5,428 bases of DNA from Burkholderiaceae bacterium (GTDB lineage Bacteria; Pseudomonadota; Gammaproteobacteria; Burkholderiales; Burkholderiaceae_C), in contig JALQVJ010000126.1 of NCBI GenBank assembly GCA_023260355.1, positions 1 to 5,428 on the forward strand. The letters are read 5' to 3'. Each line of letters opens with the position of its first letter. Positions within the stretch are counted from its first letter, which is position 1. Shown here piece by piece: positions 1 through 5,428 of this stretch. The translations under genes were made by a program, and so were the position numbers. The notes beneath the pieces are model-generated. The model saw only the letters and a list, made by a program, of their open reading frames with translations, did not search any database and had not been told where the DNA came from.

Positions 1-408
<408 letters not shown>

Positions 409-412
409 TCCG

Positions 413-431
413 TGAGCAGACGTCTGTCTCA
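413..431. repeat. Imperfect palindrome between rpoC and its terminator
   Basis: Bases 417-426 read CAGACGTCTG, a perfect 10-base palindrome. It is flanked by TGAG (413-416) and CTCA (428-431), which also pair if T427 is bulged, giving about 9 pairs in total if the palindrome centre opens as a small loop. It lies between the rpoC stop and the terminator stem. No T-run follows it, so it is not itself a terminator. It could be a protein-binding dyad, an RNA end-protecting structure, or chance. Confidence 0.4.
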
Positions 432-440
432 TTGATCGAC

Positions 441-477
441 GCCCCTGATGCCGGTTCGCCGGTGTCAGGGGCTTTTT
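441..477 (+). terminator. Intrinsic (Rho-independent) terminator of the rpoC transcription unit
   Basis: Bases 441-454 (GCCCCTGATGCCGG) pair with 459-472 (CCGGTGTCAGGGGC) around a TTCG tetraloop at 455-458. The 14-pair stem has only two G-U pairs near its middle. Five T residues follow directly at 473-477. This is a textbook intrinsic terminator, 32 bases after the rpoC stop. The T-run ends only 16 bases before the rsmB ATG, so there is almost no room for a separate rsmB promoter downstream of it. Confidence 0.93.
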
Positions 478-497
478 CGTTCATGCACTTCCCATGA
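467..497 (+). promoter_or_regulatory. Candidate translation-initiation region of rsmB with a four-codon mini-ORF
   Basis: The rsmB ATG (494) has no Shine-Dalgarno at normal spacing; the bases before it are pyrimidine-rich. The nearest purine run, AGGGG at 467-471, lies in the 3' arm of the terminator hairpin. It is 11 bases ahead of another ATG at 483, which opens a tiny frame, Met-His-Phe-Pro-stop. The TGA of that frame (495-497) overlaps the rsmB ATG as ATGA. Ribosomes started at 483 could pass directly to rsmB. The sequence facts are certain; use as a leader ORF is inference, and such a short match can occur by chance. Confidence 0.3.
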
Positions 498-1819
498 CAC
501 CCAGCCAACCCCTTCACCAACAATTGCTTTGGACCGCCAAGGCCCTGGCCGAGGTCGCTAGGGGCCACGCCACGCACACGGCATTGGCCGGCGTTCCAGC
601 AGCGTTGCGGCCCGGCGTACAAGCGCTGCTCTTTCATGCGTTGAGGCATTGGGGTTGGACCCAGGCGGCGGTTTCTCAACTGGCACGTCAAAAACCCAAG
701 CCCTTGGTGAGCGCCACCCTGTGTGTGGCGCTGGCACTGTTGGCCTTTCCAGCCGAAGGGGTGGCTTACGACGCCCATACTGTCGTGAATCAAGCGGTCA
801 AGGCCTGCCAAGGCGAGGTCAAGCTCAAGCACGCGCAAGGCATGATCAACGCCTGTTTGCGCCAAGCCCTGCGAGACCTGCCCGCGCTCAAGGCGTCGTT
901 GCATAGCGATTTGCAGGCAACATGGAACGCACCGCTTTGGTGGGTTCAAAAGCTGCAAAAACAATACCCCAAGCAGTGGCAAGAGATCCTGCGGATGCAA
1001 GGGGCGGCAGCCCCAATGGTGTTGCGTGTCAACGCTCGACACATGGCGGCCAACGCGTATCTTGAGCTGCTGCAAGCCGCAGGAATCGAGGGCGAGGTGG
1101 TCTCGAGTTGCGGGGTGGTGCTGCAGCAATCCGTGCCAGTCGAGCGCCTGCCTGGCTTTGACCAAGGGTGGGTCTCTGTGCAAGACGGCTCGGCCCAGTG
1201 GGCCGCTCAACTGCTGTGGGACGGTGTCTCGACCGGGTCCAGCGATTTGCCCCGCATTCTGGACGCCTGTGCCGCACCCGGAGGCAAGACGGCGCACCTT
1301 TTGGAGACGGGCGATGCCCGCGTCTGGGCGCTCGATATCGACCCTGTGCGTTGTGAGCGGATCGGGCAGACATTGGCGCGGTTGGGGTTGGCGGCAGAGT
1401 GTGCGGTCGCAGACGCTGCGCAGCCGGGGCCGTGGATGGCGCATGGGCCCTGGGACGGCATTTTGTTGGACGCACCGTGTTCCGCTTCGGGAATCGTGCG
1501 CCGACACCCCGATATTGCCTGGCTGCGACGAGAGTCCGATATCGCCACATTGCAACAGACGCAAATGGCGCTGCTAGACGCGCTGTGGCCCCAACTCAAG
1601 TCTGGTGGGCGGTTGGTTTACGCGACCTGTTCGGTGTTCGTGGAAGAGGGGGAGCAGCAGGCCCAGGCGTTCGCGTTGCGCCACGCCGATGCGCTGCGAC
1701 AGCCGGCACCGGGCCATTGGTTGCCTGGCAGGCTTGACCTGCCAGACAGCGACCCAATGCGTCACAATGTGCGCATGGCACACGATGGGTTTTTCTATGC
1801 GGTCTTTGACAAACGCTGA
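494..1819 (+). CDS. rsmB: 16S rRNA (cytosine(967)-C5)-methyltransferase RsmB
   Basis: RsmB (also Sun/Fmu) transfers a methyl group from S-adenosylmethionine to C5 of cytosine 967 of 16S rRNA in the cytoplasm. At 441 residues it is close to the E. coli length. Residues about 5-135 form the helical NusB-like RNA-binding domain, including AYDAHTVVNQAVKA and the GMINACLRQ helix. The methyltransferase domain follows: AdoMet-binding motif I DACAAPGGKT (257-266), the acidic LDID strand end (D281), D307 in VADA, motif IV DAPCS (C329) and motif VI ATCS (C379). The two cysteines match the release and nucleophile residues of the RNA m5C methyltransferase family. The end, DGFFYAVFDKR, is also typical. 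ATG 494 is used because no in-frame start lies upstream and the NusB-like domain begins soon after; it lacks a Shine-Dalgarno. The gene leads a tight operon with the DUF4390 and two-component genes. All key residues are present, so it should be active. Confidence 0.95.
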   Translation: MTPSQPLHQQLLWTAKALAEVARGHATHTALAGVPAALRPGVQALLFHALRHWGWTQAAVSQLARQKPKPLVSATLCVALALLAFPAEGVAYDAHTVVNQAVKACQGEVKLKHAQGMINACLRQALRDLPALKASLHSDLQATWNAPLWWVQKLQKQYPKQWQEILRMQGAAAPMVLRVNARHMAANAYLELLQAAGIEGEVVSSCGVVLQQSVPVERLPGFDQGWVSVQDGSAQWAAQLLWDGVSTGSSDLPRILDACAAPGGKTAHLLETGDARVWALDIDPVRCERIGQTLARLGLAAECAVADAAQPGPWMAHGPWDGILLDAPCSASGIVRRHPDIAWLRRESDIATLQQTQMALLDALWPQLKSGGRLVYATCSVFVEEGEQQAQAFALRHADALRQPAPGHWLPGRLDLPDSDPMRHNVRMAHDGFFYAVFDKR

Positions 1820-2417
1820 TCATCCGTTTTTGGCGGCAGCACGTGCGTTGTGGCTGCTCTTTGCGATGTTCATGTGCGCCGTGCAGTCCAACGCTAGCGA
1901 GGTCAGCGTTCGACAAGTGGGCGACGATGTTTTGCTCGATGCGAACATCCAATTGGCCATGCCAGCATCCATCGAAAGTGTCTTGCGCAACGGTGTGCCG
2001 CTGACGCTGGTCCAAGAGGTCAGAGTCACACAAAGCCGCTGGTATTGGACCGATAAAGATGTGTTGAAGCAGCGCCGCGAGTGGACGATTGCCTACCAAG
2101 CACTGACCAACCAATGGCGTGTGGCAAATGACCGCAATGCCGAGATTCAGCAATTCGACAATCCCGGTGCTGCCTGGCGCGCGATCACACAGATTGATCA
2201 ATGGCCATTGGCCAAAGTTCGCCAACTGGGTGCATTGGAGCAGGCACAAGTGATCTTGCGCTGGTATGTGGACCGACAAAAGCTCAGTGGTGGCGCCATC
2301 CCCAATCTATCGTTGCCATCCAACTTTGATTTTGAGGTGTACGCCACAGCCAGCATGCGTGCGATTGTTGCGCCAGTGAGAGACGCATTGAGCCCAGCAG
2401 AGGGCAAAACACCATGA
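1797..2417 (+). CDS. DUF4390 family exported protein
   Basis: From ATG 1797 this encodes 206 residues. The N-terminus has a short polar stretch with one arginine at residue 2 and one at 16, a hydrophobic core (about 17-29, LWLLFAMFMCAV) and a likely signal peptidase site after SNA (33/34), so the mature protein is probably periplasmic. I assign it to DUF4390 from its size, its position before an NtrY-type kinase in Burkholderiales, and its pattern: a beta-rich first half (VSVRQVGDDVLLDANIQL), a WYW motif (82-84), a YQALTNQW segment and a C-terminal LPSNFDFEVY stretch. The function is unknown. ATG 1785 is an alternative start four codons earlier; 1797 is preferred because it gives a compact signal peptide. 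Neither has a strong Shine-Dalgarno, and the 23-base overlap with rsmB suggests translational coupling. Its stop overlaps the kinase start. The open frame extends upstream inside rsmB, but that part shows no signal peptide or family features. Confidence 0.85.
   Translation: MRSLTNADHPFLAAARALWLLFAMFMCAVQSNASEVSVRQVGDDVLLDANIQLAMPASIESVLRNGVPLTLVQEVRVTQSRWYWTDKDVLKQRREWTIAYQALTNQWRVANDRNAEIQQFDNPGAAWRAITQIDQWPLAKVRQLGALEQAQVILRWYVDRQKLSGGAIPNLSLPSNFDFEVYATASMRAIVAPVRDALSPAEGKTP
2399..2404 (+). promoter_or_regulatory. Ribosome binding site of the ntrY-like gene
   Basis: AGAGGG lies 9 bases before ATG 2414, inside the last codons of the DUF4390 gene. It supports this ATG as the kinase start. 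With the ATGA stop/start overlap it allows both direct and coupled initiation. Confidence 0.6.
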
Positions 2418-4672
2418 CGGCAACCCTGGACGTCCGGTCTGTTCGCCGTGTCCGCTCAATGGCACTTGCGGTGTTGGTCGCACTGATTGCCGCCATGGCG
2501 GTTTTGGTACTTTTTTTGCTCACCCAAGTCACAGCTGACTTTGCGCAGTACGGCAACTACTTTCGCATCCTTGTTGGACTGAATGGCGTCGTGGCGACAG
2601 CCCTGCTGGGGCTGATCATTTGGCTGTTTGCAAAGCTGTGGAGCCGTTGGCGTGCCCGCAAATTTGGAAGCCGCTTGCTGGTGAAATTGGCGGTTATTTT
2701 CGCGCTGCTGGGTGTGGTGCCAGGGGCGCTGATCTACGGTGTATCGGTGCAATTTGTATCGAGATCTATCGAGACGTGGTTTGACGTGCGGGTCGAGAGC
2801 GCCTTGCGCGCGGGTTTGAACTTGGGTGCCAGCGCAATCAACCTGATCAACCGAGACACGAGGGAGCGAGTCCAAACATTGCTGCAACAAAACACCTCGC
2901 TCTACCAATGGATGTCGCCATTGCAGTTGGAGCGCTGGCGCGAGCAATTGGGCGCGTCCGAGATCGTCGTCTGGTCGATCGATGGCAAAGCCTTGGCCAG
3001 TGTGGGAACGAGCGGGTATAGCCTGCGGCCCGAGCGTCCGGAGAGTGCTCGCATGCAAGCTGCTCAGCAACTGGGCATTGTGTCCTGGGTGGTGGGCATC
3101 GATGATCTGGCGCCTGATGCAGGCCAGGAGCCCAAGGTTTTGGTGTTGGGTCATTTGAACAATGTCAGCACTGACCTCGTGGCGGGCGCGGCATTTGTGC
3201 AAGTCAAGGCGCCGCTCTCACGGCAGCTTGTCTTGGATGCCCTGAGCGTGCAGCAAACCAATCGGGAGTACCAAGTCCGCGCGCTGGCGAGGGAAGATTT
3301 GCGAAGCATGTATGTGGGCACATTGACGCTGGCCCTGTTTCTAACTGTGTTCGGTGCGGTGGTGATCGCGGCGCTGCTGGGCAGTCAAATTGTGCAACCT
3401 TTGCTGCTTTTGGCAGCGGGCGTTCGCGATGTGGCGAAGGGAGACTTGACGCCCAAGTTAGCAACCCACAACAAAGACGAGTTGGGAGATTTGACGCGGG
3501 CGTTTGCAGACATGACGCAGCAGCTGGCAGAGGCGCGCGGCGCCGTCGAATCGAGCATGGCGCAACTCGAGGGCGCGCGAGCCAGCTTGCAAACGATTCT
3601 GGACAACTTGACCGCTGGTGTGTTGTTGTTCGACGCCCAGCAGCGCTTGCTCCAGGTCAACCCAAGCGCGGATCGCATCCTGACCCAGCCGGTGACGACC
3701 TGGGTGGGTCAGCCTTGGCCGACCGAAGGCCCGCTTGCCACGTGGATGGCACAAGTCTCTCGCCATTTTGAACGCGACTTGTTTGAGCGGGTTGAGGGCG
3801 ATGGTCAGTGGCAAGACACATTTGAACTGCAGATCAGTCACGGCGGTCCGGCAGATGGCCCCCAATCTGGCAACTTGGTCTTGATGGCTCGGGGCGCTGT
3901 GCTGCCGGACGGCTCTTCTCTTTTGGTATTCGACGACATCACTGACATGATTTCCGCCCAGAGAGCCCAGGCGTGGCACGAAGTGGCACGCCGCCTGGCC
4001 CACGAAATCAAGAATCCACTCACCCCCATCCAGCTGTCTGCCGAGCGCCTTGAGCACAAACTCAAGGGCAAACTGGAAGATACGGATCAAGCACTCGTCA
4101 CCAAGTCTGTGAAGACCATCGTTCAGCAAGTCGATGCGATGCAGCGCATGGTCAATGAGTTCCGAGATTTTTCGCGGTTGCCCAAAGCGCAGTTGGTGCA
4201 AATCAATCTGAATCAACAAATCCAAGACACACACGCCCTCTATGAGGGCACGGCGACACCCGTTGTGCTTGACCTGCAAGCGGGCCTCCCGAATGTGATG
4301 GCTGATACAGAACAGCTGCGGCAAGTGATTCATAACTTGGTGCAAAACGCGCAAGATGCAACGCTCGGGATCGGCGCAGCACAACCCGTGATCATCCAAA
4401 CACGCGTCAACGACGCCGGAACACATGTGCGCTTGTCCGTGCTCGATCGTGGCCCCGGCTTCCCTGATCACGTGCTGCGCAGGGCCTTTGAGCCATACGT
4501 CACCACCAAGGCGAAAGGCACAGGATTGGGCTTGGTGATGGTGAAAAAGATCGCGGACGAGCATGGCGCCAGAGTTCGCGTGCGCAACCAAACCGAGGGC
4601 GGCCATATCATTGGGGCTGCAGTATCGGTATCATTCCCCGTTGTGGGCACACCAGATAGAAGAGACACTTAG
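2414..4672 (+). CDS. ntrY: NtrY-type membrane sensor histidine kinase (HAMP-PAS-HisKA-HATPase)
   Basis: This 752-residue inner-membrane kinase senses a signal, autophosphorylates on histidine and passes the phosphate to the regulator encoded next. Three membrane helices lie at about 15-38, 52-75 and 88-113. A periplasmic domain of about 185 residues (114-298) follows, then a fourth helix (about 299-323), HAMP (about 323-376), a short coiled linker and a PAS domain (about 390-510, starting LQTILDNLTAGVLLFD). The HisKA motif is LAHEIKNPLTPIQLSAERL with phosphoacceptor H530. The ATP-binding domain shows the N box HNLVQNAQDA (N645), G1 box DRGPGF (D678), the F-box-like FEPYVTTK and G2 GTGLGL (702-707), so the catalytic set is complete. 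The HEIKNPLTPIQLSAERL block and the layout are those of NtrY. NtrY proteins have been tied to nitrogen and to redox or respiration control in different bacteria; the signal here cannot be read from the sequence. The start overlaps the upstream stop (ATGA). Confidence 0.9.
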   Translation: MTATLDVRSVRRVRSMALAVLVALIAAMAVLVLFLLTQVTADFAQYGNYFRILVGLNGVVATALLGLIIWLFAKLWSRWRARKFGSRLLVKLAVIFALLGVVPGALIYGVSVQFVSRSIETWFDVRVESALRAGLNLGASAINLINRDTRERVQTLLQQNTSLYQWMSPLQLERWREQLGASEIVVWSIDGKALASVGTSGYSLRPERPESARMQAAQQLGIVSWVVGIDDLAPDAGQEPKVLVLGHLNNVSTDLVAGAAFVQVKAPLSRQLVLDALSVQQTNREYQVRALAREDLRSMYVGTLTLALFLTVFGAVVIAALLGSQIVQPLLLLAAGVRDVAKGDLTPKLATHNKDELGDLTRAFADMTQQLAEARGAVESSMAQLEGARASLQTILDNLTAGVLLFDAQQRLLQVNPSADRILTQPVTTWVGQPWPTEGPLATWMAQVSRHFERDLFERVEGDGQWQDTFELQISHGGPADGPQSGNLVLMARGAVLPDGSSLLVFDDITDMISAQRAQAWHEVARRLAHEIKNPLTPIQLSAERLEHKLKGKLEDTDQALVTKSVKTIVQQVDAMQRMVNEFRDFSRLPKAQLVQINLNQQIQDTHALYEGTATPVVLDLQAGLPNVMADTEQLRQVIHNLVQNAQDATLGIGAAQPVIIQTRVNDAGTHVRLSVLDRGPGFPDHVLRRAFEPYVTTKAKGTGLGLVMVKKIADEHGARVRVRNQTEGGHIIGAAVSVSFPVVGTPDRRDT
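4658..4664 (+). promoter_or_regulatory. Ribosome binding site of the NtrX-like regulator gene
   Basis: AGAAGAG lies 10 bases before ATG 4675, inside the last codons of the kinase gene. It is a weak to moderate match to the Shine-Dalgarno. The kinase stop (4670-4672) is two bases from the ATG, so coupled translation is likely. Confidence 0.45.
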
Positions 4673-4674
4673 GC

Positions 4675-5370
4675 ATGGCAACAATATTGGTAGTAGACGA
4701 CGAGTTGGGAATTCGCGACTTGCTGTCCGAAATTCTTGACGACGAAGGCCACCATGTGATCCTGGCTGAAAACGCGGGTCAAGCGCGCGATGCCCGTGCG
4801 CGCGGCCGCCCTGACTTGGTCCTGCTCGACATTTGGATGCCCGATGCCGATGGCGTCACGCTGCTCAAAGAGTGGGCAGCAGCAGGGCTCTTGAATATGC
4901 CCGTGATCATGATGAGCGGCCACGCCACGATCGAAACGGCTGTCGAAGCCACTCGCATCGGCGCCTTTTCATTTTTGGAAAAGCCCATCACACTCCAAAA
5001 GCTCCTTGCCGCTGTCGAACTCGGTTTGAACCGGGGCTTGCAGGGCGCGGTCAACGCGGTGACCCAGCCCTTGCTGCATGCTCAGCCACAAGCATCACTC
5101 TTGTCTCCTGCGCATGAGCAAGATCCGCCTCAGGCGCCCAATGTCAATGAGCCCATGCTCTCGGCCGGGGGGCGCCAACAGTTTGATATGGACAAGCCGC
5201 TGCGCGAGGTTCGCGATGAATTTGAGCGGGCCTATTTCGAGTTTCACCTCGCCAAAGAGGGCGGCTCAATGACTCGCGTGGCGGAGAAGACCGGGCTTGA
5301 GCGAACCCACTTGTATCGCAAGCTCAAGCAATTGGGCATCGATTTTCTGCGCAACAAACGCAACGGGTAA
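4675..5370 (+). CDS. ntrX: NtrX-like response regulator, receiver plus Fis-type HTH, no AAA+ domain
   Basis: This 231-residue cytoplasmic regulator is the probable phosphate acceptor of the kinase just upstream. Residues 1-120 are a full receiver: acidic pair D8/D9 in ILVVDDE, phosphoacceptor D52 in LVLLDIWMPDADG, S81 in MMSGHAT and K103 in FLEKPI. A linker rich in Q, P, A and L (about 122-170) follows. The C-terminal 55 residues form a Fis-type helix-turn-helix: LREVRDEFERAYFEFHLAKE, then MTRVAEKTGLERTHLYRKLK. This tail resembles that of NtrX. Classical NtrX is about 450 residues and has a central AAA+ ATPase that activates sigma-54 polymerase. No Walker A or GAFTGA-like motif is present here, and the linker is too short to hold one. 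The frame is intact, so this looks like a stable short form rather than a frameshift. It likely binds DNA as a dimer, as ActR/PrrA-type regulators do. The symbol rests on the kinase neighbour and the tail; a neutral name would also be fair. Confidence 0.88.
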   Translation: MATILVVDDELGIRDLLSEILDDEGHHVILAENAGQARDARARGRPDLVLLDIWMPDADGVTLLKEWAAAGLLNMPVIMMSGHATIETAVEATRIGAFSFLEKPITLQKLLAAVELGLNRGLQGAVNAVTQPLLHAQPQASLLSPAHEQDPPQAPNVNEPMLSAGGRQQFDMDKPLREVRDEFERAYFEFHLAKEGGSMTRVAEKTGLERTHLYRKLKQLGIDFLRNKRNG

Positions 5371-5386
5371 AACCCAAGATTTGGGT
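5365..5386. repeat. Short overlapping dyads after the regulator gene
   Basis: ACCCAA (5372-5377) pairs with TTGGGT (5381-5386) across a GAT loop, giving a 6-pair hairpin. The same ACCC can instead pair with GGGT at 5365-5368, which overlaps the regulator stop codon (TAA 5368-5370). No T-run follows, so it is a poor intrinsic terminator. It occupies the place where a -35 element of the tRNA promoter would lie, so it could be an operator, a weak transcript end or chance. Confidence 0.4.
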
Positions 5387-5394
5387 GCTATAAT
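5386..5394 (+). promoter_or_regulatory. Extended -10 promoter of the tRNA gene
   Basis: TGCTATAAT contains a perfect -10 hexamer TATAAT (5389-5394) preceded by the TGn extended -10 motif (5386-5388). No recognisable -35 hexamer is present at 16-18 bases spacing, which fits an extended -10 promoter. The start point would fall near 5401, only a few bases before the tRNA. The stretch after the hexamer (TCCGCGC) is GC-rich, like the discriminators of stringently controlled stable-RNA promoters. Confidence 0.8.
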
Positions 5395-5406
5395 TCCGCG
5401 CTTACC

Positions 5407-5428
5407 GGCCCGGTAGCTCAGTTGGTAG
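5407..5428 (+). tRNA. tRNA gene, 5' end only (probably tRNA-Phe)
   Basis: Bases 5407-5413 (GGCCCGG) fit the 5' acceptor strand, followed by T8, A9, the D-stem GCTC (5416-5419) and a D-loop AGTTGGTA with the invariant GG. The last base is G22, where the 3' strand of the D-stem starts. The anticodon, T-arm and 3' acceptor strand lie outside the window, so identity cannot be proved. The GGCCCGGTAGCTCAG start is what I recall for tRNA-Phe of Burkholderiales; other tRNAs with a GCTCAGTTGGTAG D-arm remain possible. Confidence 0.9.

Noticed and set aside
1605..1796. Longer version of the DUF4390 protein starting inside rsmB
   Set aside because: The extra 64 residues are arginine- and cysteine-rich, overlap the catalytic end of RsmB and would place the signal peptide in the middle of the protein.
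2511..2517. Run of seven T in the kinase gene as a possible phase-variation tract
   Set aside because: It encodes hydrophobic residues of the first membrane helix, where T-rich codons are expected, and seven bases is short for a slippage switch. The frame is intact.
3458..4606. Open frame of 382 codons on the minus strand opposite the kinase gene
   Set aside because: It mirrors the kinase HAMP, PAS, HisKA and ATPase codons and shows no family features; it is a codon-bias shadow.
4800..5272. Other-frame + strand frames within the regulator gene as possible remnants of a lost AAA+ domain
   Set aside because: None shows Walker A, Walker B or GAFTGA-like motifs, and the main frame is continuous from receiver to helix-turn-helix.
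5407..5428. tRNA 5' end as an integration (att) site
   Set aside because: Only the first 22 bases are visible and no integrase or repeated tRNA fragment is in the window, so nothing supports it.

Overview
The window looks like a chromosomal housekeeping region of a moderately GC-rich betaproteobacterium, probably of the order Burkholderiales. The reasons are the RpoC C-terminus, the rsmB / DUF4390 / NtrY-type kinase / short response regulator gene order as I recall it from that group, and the tRNA 5' sequence. This placement comes from recognised protein features and recalled synteny, not from a database search. All genes lie on the + strand. I see no insertion sequence, CRISPR array, phage gene or sign of recent transfer.

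Layout: the window opens inside the 3' end of rpoC (1-408). A small imperfect palindrome (413-431) follows, then a strong intrinsic terminator (441-477) that closes the rpo transcription unit. Only 16 bases after the terminator's T-run, rsmB begins (494-1819; 16S rRNA m5C967 methyltransferase). Then come a small exported DUF4390 protein (1797-2417), a membrane sensor kinase of the NtrY type (2414-4672) and a response regulator with a receiver and a Fis-type DNA-binding domain (4675-5370). Downstream of the regulator are a short dyad, an extended -10 promoter (TATAAT at 5389-5394) and the first 22 bases of a tRNA gene (5407-5428, cut by the window edge), most likely tRNA-Phe.

The four central genes are packed with a 23-base overlap, a 4-base ATGA overlap and a 2-base gap, so they read as one translationally coupled operon. 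The kinase and regulator form a two-component pair. The DUF4390 protein carries a signal peptide and would sit on the periplasmic side, where the kinase has a sensing domain of about 185 residues. The regulator has the receiver and C-terminal helix-turn-helix expected of NtrX but lacks the central AAA+ sigma-54 activator domain, so it probably works as a simple DNA-binding regulator and not as a sigma-54 activator.

I did not find a convincing novel system. The points most worth following are the AAA+-less NtrX-like regulator, the uncharacterised exported protein coupled to the kinase, and the arrangement at the rsmB start, where a four-codon mini-ORF with its Shine-Dalgarno inside the terminator hairpin ends on the rsmB ATG.
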